Positions 51,448 to 56,417 of a stretch of DNA of 56,417 nt are shown piece after piece. The position numbers were made by a program, and so were the translations under genes. The notes under the pieces were generated by a model, which had not been told where the DNA came from, did no database searches, and saw nothing but the letters and a program-made list of their open reading frames with translations. Positions within the stretch are counted from its first letter, which is position 1, and every line of letters starts with the position of its first letter. Source of the stretch: Alphaproteobacteria bacterium (GTDB lineage: Bacteria; Pseudomonadota; Alphaproteobacteria; Rhodobacterales; Rhodobacteraceae); contig JAUIIR010000021.1 in the NCBI GenBank assembly GCA_030431485.1, positions 1 through 56,417 on the forward strand, in the 5' to 3' direction.

Positions 51448-52170
51448 ATGCTTACACTGATCACCTACCCCGGCGGATTCGATGAACCCAGCCTGAGCCC
51501 GTTCTGCGTCAAGACGATGATCCAACTCGAGATGTCTGGCGAAGAGTGGCGTCCCGAATATGTCAGCATGCCCTCTGACGCACCGCTTGGACGCCTGCCC
51601 GCGCTGCGCACGCCGGATGGCATCATCCCGGAAAGCGGGTTCATCCAGACCTATCTGGAAAAGCGCGGCGCGGATTTCTATCCTGGACTGTCGTCCAAGG
51701 ACCGTGTGCTGGGTCATGCCCTGATCCGCATGGTCGAGGAACATCTGCGCGTTGCGGTGGCACATGACCGGTGGCTTGATGATCGGTGCTGGTCAGAACT
51801 CGTGCCCCGAGCCTTCGGGAGCGTGCCATTGCCGATGCGCGGCGTCGTGGCGACGATGGTACGGCGACAGGTGCGAAGCGGGTTAAAAGGGCAGGGCTTT
51901 GCCCGTATGACCGAAGACCAGCGTGTGCAATGCTTGACCCCGGACCTCGACTGCCTGACCGACCTGCTTTGGGACAAGCCGTTCCTGCTGGCCGATCACC
52001 CCACTGCACCGGATACGACCGCTGTCCCGGTGCTCAGCATGTTGGCAGGCCTGCCTGCCGATACCGCGATCCGTCGCGCGGTGCGGGGTAACAAGACACT
52101 GATGGCCTACATCGAGCGTGGTCGGAGCGCGCTCTACCCTGCATTCACCTGTTCCGCTGCCGCCGCGTGA
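51448..52170 (+). CDS. Glutathione S-transferase family protein
   Basis: This 240-residue protein has a thioredoxin-like N-terminal domain (LTLITYPGGFDEPSLSPFCVKTMIQLEMSG) where SPFC is the usual active-site turn, followed by GRLPALRTPDGIIPES (cis-Pro and the ES glutathione-binding pair). The helical C-terminal domain follows. It resembles the metaxin/failed-axon branch of GSTs. GGAGAG precedes the ATG. It is probably under the divergent WYL regulator. Its 3' end overlaps the convergent rnr gene by 26 nt. Confidence 0.88.
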   Translation: MLTLITYPGGFDEPSLSPFCVKTMIQLEMSGEEWRPEYVSMPSDAPLGRLPALRTPDGIIPESGFIQTYLEKRGADFYPGLSSKDRVLGHALIRMVEEHLRVAVAHDRWLDDRCWSELVPRAFGSVPLPMRGVVATMVRRQVRSGLKGQGFARMTEDQRVQCLTPDLDCLTDLLWDKPFLLADHPTAPDTTAVPVLSMLAGLPADTAIRRAVRGNKTLMAYIERGRSALYPAFTCSAAAA

Positions 52171-54439
52171 CCTTGCGCTTGGTCTTGGCTTCTTTCTTCT
52201 TTGCTTTGGCCGCTTTGCGTTTCGGTCCACCCTTCCCCTTGGGGCGTGCTCCGCGCCCCATGCGGCCTTTGCCTGATCCGCTGGGCAGTTCTGCGTCTTG
52301 CAGCGTAAGCAGTTCAAGACCGATCCCACCGGTTACGGGCGCGGCCTCGACCAGTTTCACGGTCACGCGCTGGCCCAGCCCGATCATCACACCCGTGTCG
52401 GCGCCCATCAGTGTTCCGGCATCGGCGTCGAAATGGAAGTACTCGTTGCCCAAAGACCGGATCGGGATAAGACCGTCGGCCCCCGTTTCGTCAAGCTTCA
52501 CGAAGACGCCAAAGCGCGCGATACCGCTGATCCGTCCGCTGAACTCGGCGCCGATGCGGTCAGACAGGAAAGCCGCGAGATAGCGGTCGGTCGTGTCGCG
52601 CTCTGCCATCATTGACCGGCGCTCCGTATCGCTGATGTGCTGAGCGGTGGCCTCAAGCCGGTCAATGTCTTCCGGCGACAGGCCGTCATCGCCCCAGCCA
52701 TGCGCCTTGATCAGCGCTCGGTGCACGATCAGGTCGGAATAGCGCCGGATGGGCGAGGTGAAGTGTGCGTAGTTCTGCAACGCGAGGCCAAAATGTCCAA
52801 AGTTCTCGGGATTGTAATAGGCCTGCGTCATGGACCGCAGCGTGGCGAGGTTGATCAGTTCCGCCTCGTCCGACCCCGCCGCGTCGTGCAGCAGACGGTT
52901 GAGCTGCGCGGTCTTGAGCACCTGGCCCTTGGCCAGCGTCAGCCCCGCCGCTTCGGCGGTTTCGCGCAAGCTTTCCATCTTCTCGGGCGGCGGTTCTTCG
53001 TGGACGCGGAACAGAAGCGGTGTGCGTTTGGCGATCAGGGTTTCGGCGGCGCAGACATTGGCGAGCACCATGAATTCCTCGATCAGCCGGTGTGCATCCA
53101 GACGGTCAGCAAAGTTGACAGACTGCACAGTACCATCCTCGGCCAGAACGATCTTGCGTTCGGGCAGGTCGAGGTCGAGCGGCTGACGCCGGTTCCGCGC
53201 CTCGCGCAGGGCGGCATAGGCGGCGTAAAGCGGGCGGATCACGTCGTCCATCAGGGGTGCTGTCTTGTCGTTCGGGGTGCCGTCCATCGCGTCTTGCACA
53301 GTGCGATAATCGAGCGATGCGACCGAGCGCATCAACCCGCGCTGAAAGCTGTGACTGATCTTGTTGCCATGAGCGTCGATCACCATGCGCACCGCGACAC
53401 AGGCGCGCGGCACGCCTTCGTGCAAGGAACACAGATCACCCGACAGACGGTCAGGCAGCATCGGCACCACGCGGTCGGGAAAATAGCTGGAATTGCCGCG
53501 CTTGCGCGCCTCGCGGTCCAGCGCCGACCCGGAAGTCACGTAATGCGACACGTCCGCGATGGCGACCCAGATCACGTGGCCGCCTTCGTTTTTTGGATCG
53601 TCATCCGGATAGGCGAGACAGGCATCGTCCCGGTCTCGGGCATCCACCGGGTCGATGGTAATCAGCGGCATGTCCTGCATGTCGGTCCGACCCTTGAGCC
53701 CCGCCGGCTTCATCGCGTCCGCCTCGGCGATCACGTCGTCAGGAAAACTGTCGGGGATGCCGTGCTGGTGAATGGCGATCAGCGACACGGCACGCGGCGC
53801 AGAGGGGTCGCCCAACCGGTCAGTGATGCGCGCACGCGGCAGACCCATGCGGCCCGCTGGCCCCGCCTGTTCCGCCTCGACCAATTCGCCATCTTTGGCC
53901 CCGCCAGTGGCGTCGGCTGCCACCAGCCACTCCTTATCCGAGCCTTTGTCGATTGGCTTGATCCGCCCGCCTTCCGAGGTCTTGGCAAAGATACCCACCA
54001 CTTTTCGCGGGTTCGAGCCGATTCGACGGATGAGCCGAGCCTCGTAATTGTGGTCTTCTTCATGCACAACCTGCAGCCGGGCCAGAATACGGTCGCCTTC
54101 GCCCAAGGCAGAGTCAGAGGCGCGGGGGATCACAAGAATGATCGGCTCCACACCTTCGCCATGCCATTCCAAGGCGCGGGCATAGAGGTCACCGTCTGGT
54201 GACGCTGCCTTCACCTGCAATACGCTCACAGGGGGCAGACGGTCGGGGTCGCGATAGGTTTTTTTGCGCTTTTCTAGATGACCTTCGGCCTCCAGCTCTT
54301 TCAGCAGGCGCTTGAGGTCAATCCGCGCGGCACCTTTGATGCCAAAGGCTTTGGCAATGTCGCGTTTCGCGGTTAGGGTCGGGTTGGCGGCAATCCAATC
54401 GAGGATATCCGCCTTGCTTGGCAATTTGCTCATGCGCAT
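52145..54439 (-). CDS. rnr: Ribonuclease R
   Basis: This is a 764-residue 3'-5' exoribonuclease. An N-terminal winged-helix segment (ILDWIAANPTLTAKRDIAKAFGI) and OB-type cold-shock domains precede the RNB catalytic domain, where ITIDPVDARDRDDA carries the metal-binding aspartates. HFTSPIRRYSDLIVHR is the conserved end of the RNB domain. An S1 domain (FSGRISGIARFGVFVKL) and a very basic Lys/Arg tail follow, as in RNase R rather than RNase II. Two ATGs (54439 and 54433) are possible starts. It degrades structured RNA. Confidence 0.94.
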   Translation of the reverse strand: MRMSKLPSKADILDWIAANPTLTAKRDIAKAFGIKGAARIDLKRLLKELEAEGHLEKRKKTYRDPDRLPPVSVLQVKAASPDGDLYARALEWHGEGVEPIILVIPRASDSALGEGDRILARLQVVHEEDHNYEARLIRRIGSNPRKVVGIFAKTSEGGRIKPIDKGSDKEWLVAADATGGAKDGELVEAEQAGPAGRMGLPRARITDRLGDPSAPRAVSLIAIHQHGIPDSFPDDVIAEADAMKPAGLKGRTDMQDMPLITIDPVDARDRDDACLAYPDDDPKNEGGHVIWVAIADVSHYVTSGSALDREARKRGNSSYFPDRVVPMLPDRLSGDLCSLHEGVPRACVAVRMVIDAHGNKISHSFQRGLMRSVASLDYRTVQDAMDGTPNDKTAPLMDDVIRPLYAAYAALREARNRRQPLDLDLPERKIVLAEDGTVQSVNFADRLDAHRLIEEFMVLANVCAAETLIAKRTPLLFRVHEEPPPEKMESLRETAEAAGLTLAKGQVLKTAQLNRLLHDAAGSDEAELINLATLRSMTQAYYNPENFGHFGLALQNYAHFTSPIRRYSDLIVHRALIKAHGWGDDGLSPEDIDRLEATAQHISDTERRSMMAERDTTDRYLAAFLSDRIGAEFSGRISGIARFGVFVKLDETGADGLIPIRSLGNEYFHFDADAGTLMGADTGVMIGLGQRVTVKLVEAAPVTGGIGLELLTLQDAELPSGSGKGRMGRGARPKGKGGPKRKAAKAKKKEAKTKRKVTRRQRNR

Positions 54440-54481
54440 CAGGTAGCACGCGCTTGTGGGCGCGTCATGGCGAAAGTCGCG

Positions 54482-54910
54482 TCAGGTGTCGAGGCGCAGT
54501 TCCATCATGCGATGATCAATTCCGGCGTCGTCGAAAACCTCGCCATAGGCTGAGAAACCCAGCTTTCCGTAGAAGCCCAAAGCGTCGATCTGAGCGCCCA
54601 AGGCGGCTCGGGTGATACCAGGTGTATCGTCCAAGATGGCAAGCGCTTCACGGATCAAGGCCGACCCAAAGCCATTGTTGCGCAGGTCCTTCAACACACA
54701 GACACGCCCAATCTTGCCGGTGTCGCCGTCGATCACGATCCGCGCCGCGCCAACCGGCTGGTTGCCGTCATGTGCCAGCAGATGCACCGCCGTATCGTCC
54801 AGTTCATCGCGCTCCAGATCAACATGCACGTTTTGTTCGCCGACAAAGACCTCGTGTCGGATTGCATAGCACACTGTCGGGTCCGTTACCCGCGACACGG
54901 TCAGGGTCAT
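54482..54910 (-). CDS. GNAT family N-acetyltransferase
   Basis: This is a 142-residue acetyltransferase. [22 protein letters not shown] at the N-terminus and the acetyl-CoA loop [23 protein letters not shown] (R/Q-x2-G-x-G/A type) identify the GNAT fold, close to the ElaA-like branch. The start overlaps the dapE stop (ATGA), so it is expressed with dapE. Substrate is not known. Confidence 0.87.
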   Translation of the reverse strand: MTLTVSRVTDPTVCYAIRHEVFVGEQNVHVDLERDELDDTAVHLLAHDGNQPVGAARIVIDGDTGKIGRVCVLKDLRNNGFGSALIREALAILDDTPGITRAALGAQIDALGFYGKLGFSAYGEVFDDAGIDHRMMELRLDT

Positions 54911-56055
54911 TCTGCGAAATAGTCCTGCAAGATGCGGCTGTAGATCGCCTTCAGTTGCACGATCTGCTCTACCTCGACACGTTCATCGACCTCGTGCATG
55001 GTTTTCCCGACAAGACCGAATTCGACCACCGGGCAGTGGTTTCTCACAAAGCGTGCATCCGAGGTGCCACCAGACGTGGACAGCTCGGGCGCAACGCCTG
55101 TTTCCGCTTCGACTGACTTAGCCACCAGATCGGACAGCGGCCCCGGCGGTGTGAGGAATGCCTCTCCCGAGATCTTGATCTTGACCTCGGTTTTTGTTCC
55201 GAACTCCGCATCTACCTTGGCGGCTTCATCGCGCAGCCAATAGGACAGTCCTTCGCCAGTGTGAATGTCGTTGAAGCGGATGTTGATGCAGGCGCGCGTT
55301 TCCGCCGGGATCACGTTGGTTGCCGCATTGCCGGTGTCGATGGTCACAACCGCGAGCGTCGAGGCATCGAAATGATCCGTCCCTTGATCCAACTCGTGAG
55401 AGGCTAGCCGGTCCATCAGCCGCGCCATTGCGGGCATCGGATTCACGGCGCGGTGCGGGTAGGCAGAATGGCCCTGCTTGCCTGTCACCGCGAACCACGC
55501 GTTCATCGAACCACGCCGACCGATCTTCATCATCTCGCCCATGTGGTTGGGGCAGGTGGGCTCGCCGACCAAGCAAACATTCATGCGCTCTTCATGAGTT
55601 TCCATCCAATCCAAAAGCGCCATCGTTCCGTCGGCGGCGTCGCCTTCTTCGTCTCCGGTGATCGTCAGGATCAGCGCACCATCAGGAGGTGTGTTCTGCA
55701 CAAAATCCACCGCGGCTGCGGCAAAAGCCGCAACCCCCGATTTCATGTCGGTGGACCCGCGCCCGTATAGCATACCATTTTTGATTTCGGCCTCGAACGG
55801 CGGCATCGTCCAAGCGTCGAGATTGCCCAGCGGCACCACATCCGTGTGTCCGTTGAACCCGAAAGTCCGGGCATGGCCCTTGTCTCCCCAACGTGCGAAC
55901 AGGTTCGACACGTCTCCGCGATCCACGCGCGTACAGGTGAACCCGGCACCCTCCAGCAGGTCTTGCAGCAGAACCAGCGCGCCACCTTCGTCGGGCGTCA
56001 CCGAGGGGCAGCGTACAAGCGCTGCGGTCAGGTCTACGGGATCGGTGTCACGCAT
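54907..56055 (-). CDS. dapE: Succinyl-diaminopimelate desuccinylase
   Basis: This 382-residue M20-family zinc enzyme of lysine and diaminopimelate synthesis releases succinate from N-succinyl-LL-diaminopimelate. [13 protein letters not shown] holds the zinc ligands His70 and Asp72, and [11 protein letters not shown] the catalytic Glu pair. DATIRCIN-like [14 protein letters not shown] and the C-terminal [16 protein letters not shown] are as in DapE. Length is normal. It heads a two-gene unit with the GNAT gene. Confidence 0.94.
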   Translation of the reverse strand: MRDTDPVDLTAALVRCPSVTPDEGGALVLLQDLLEGAGFTCTRVDRGDVSNLFARWGDKGHARTFGFNGHTDVVPLGNLDAWTMPPFEAEIKNGMLYGRGSTDMKSGVAAFAAAAVDFVQNTPPDGALILTITGDEEGDAADGTMALLDWMETHEERMNVCLVGEPTCPNHMGEMMKIGRRGSMNAWFAVTGKQGHSAYPHRAVNPMPAMARLMDRLASHELDQGTDHFDASTLAVVTIDTGNAATNVIPAETRACINIRFNDIHTGEGLSYWLRDEAAKVDAEFGTKTEVKIKISGEAFLTPPGPLSDLVAKSVEAETGVAPELSTSGGTSDARFVRNHCPVVEFGLVGKTMHEVDERVEVEQIVQLKAIYSRILQDYFAE

Positions 56056-56327
56056 CGGTCTTACTTTCGAATTTGTTGCGCTCCTTGGCTATCGCCTCTG
56101 GTCGGCAGAGGCAAATGTGACGAAAAAGACTCAATCAGAGGTTATCCTTTCGATATTAGTTCTATCGACAGAATGACATGGCCTCGCCAACCATGCTTAA
56201 TATCCCACAACAAAAAAGAAATTGGCTCGAGGCGGAGCAGTAACCAGTCAGTGGCTTGGCACGGTGAAAACACCGGCCTTGAATTACCCGTGTCTGGAAA
56301 GGTGTCTTGGGCCTCCGTGAGGCAGAA
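56056..56327. other. Divergent intergenic region with hairpins
   Basis: These 272 nt lie between divergent dapE and the partial gene at the right edge. A perfect hairpin GCCTCTG-GTCGG-CAGAGGC (56094-56112) sits about 40 nt upstream of dapE. The part from 56140 to 56225 is A+T-rich, as expected of promoters. No RNA gene or known riboswitch was recognised. Confidence 0.5.
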
Positions 56328-56417
56328 ATGGCAACAGGCGCCGAGCTTACCTACACCACAAATGCCAGTGCGCTCGCGATGGCGAACGCAATCTTTGGTA
56401 CTGGGGTCACAGTTGTG
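56328..56417 (+). CDS. N-terminus of a probable choice-of-anchor L surface protein
   Basis: The first 30 codons from ATG 56328 (preceded by GAGG) read MATGAELTYTTNASALAMAN followed by AIFGTGVTVV, then the window ends. The pattern of an aliphatic helix followed by IFGxGVTVV is, from memory, how many choice-of-anchor L domain proteins begin. In marine alphaproteobacteria these are often large RTX-type secreted proteins without a signal peptide. The short fragment keeps the assignment tentative. Confidence 0.5.
   Translation, partial: MATGAELTYTTNASALAMANAIFGTGVTVV

Noticed and set aside
52637..54202. 521-codon open frame on the plus strand opposite rnr
   Set aside because: It is a shadow of the conserved rnr frame with no recognisable domain and biased composition.
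54448..54465. ACGCGC/GCGCGT hairpin between the GNAT gene and rnr
   Set aside because: Only a 6-bp stem without a T-run; too common in GC-rich DNA to call a terminator.

Overview
The window reads as DNA from a marine alphaproteobacterium of the Rhodobacterales (Roseobacter type). Support comes from the TRAP transporter, the CtrA-type TTAA-N7-TTAA boxes before flagellar genes, the gpmI-envC-ctpA-rppH order, a palindromic intergenic element of a kind common in that group, and 55-62 % GC by hand count. These are inferences from gene content; no database was searched.

Left part (1 to about 31,340). A peptide-type ABC transporter (end of the binding protein, then dppBCDF) stops at a strong hairpin. 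A tight minus-strand operon follows: gpsA, a HAD phosphatase and an OtsA-family synthase whose N-terminus looks like glucosylglycerol-phosphate synthase. Together they form a plausible complete route from dihydroxyacetone phosphate to the compatible solute glucosylglycerol, with galU divergent beside it. Next come an aldo/keto reductase, two tandem tartrate/D-malate dehydrogenase paralogues and a haloacetate-dehalogenase-like hydrolase; an RND efflux pair; and a DctB/DctD-like two-component system placed before a TAXI-type TRAP transporter. The DctD-like protein has lost its GAFTGA loop. A secreted beta-propeller protein and a D-amino-acid dehydrogenase lead into a flagellar run motB-flgE-flgK-flgL-flgI.

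Junction (about 31,335-31,345). flgI breaks off after about half its length and runs directly into the broken 3' end of an opposite-strand oxidoreductase/epimerase gene. GC content changes across this point, about 55 % to about 61 % in sampled lines. The simplest reading is a chimeric assembly join; a true rearrangement is the alternative. Gene neighbourhoods should not be interpreted across it.

Right part (about 31,345 to 56,417). A minus-strand surface-polysaccharide operon (two Gfo/Idh/MocA oxidoreductases, two glycosyltransferases, an epimerase) faces a divergent WecG/TagA-type glycosyltransferase. Next are a YnjBCD-like ABC transporter and a divergent YnjF-like CDP-alcohol phosphatidyltransferase, reproducing an E. 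coli association of unknown function. Then follow gpmI-envC-ctpA-rppH and a small exported protein, a transglutaminase-like protein, a flavodoxin-fold quinone reductase, an MltB-like transglycosylase, a WYL regulator divergent from a GST, RNase R, a GNAT acetyltransferase and dapE. The window ends in the first 30 codons of a probable secreted surface protein.

No tRNA, rRNA, CRISPR array, prophage or insertion sequence was recognised, and no gene-free stretch exceeds 300 bases.
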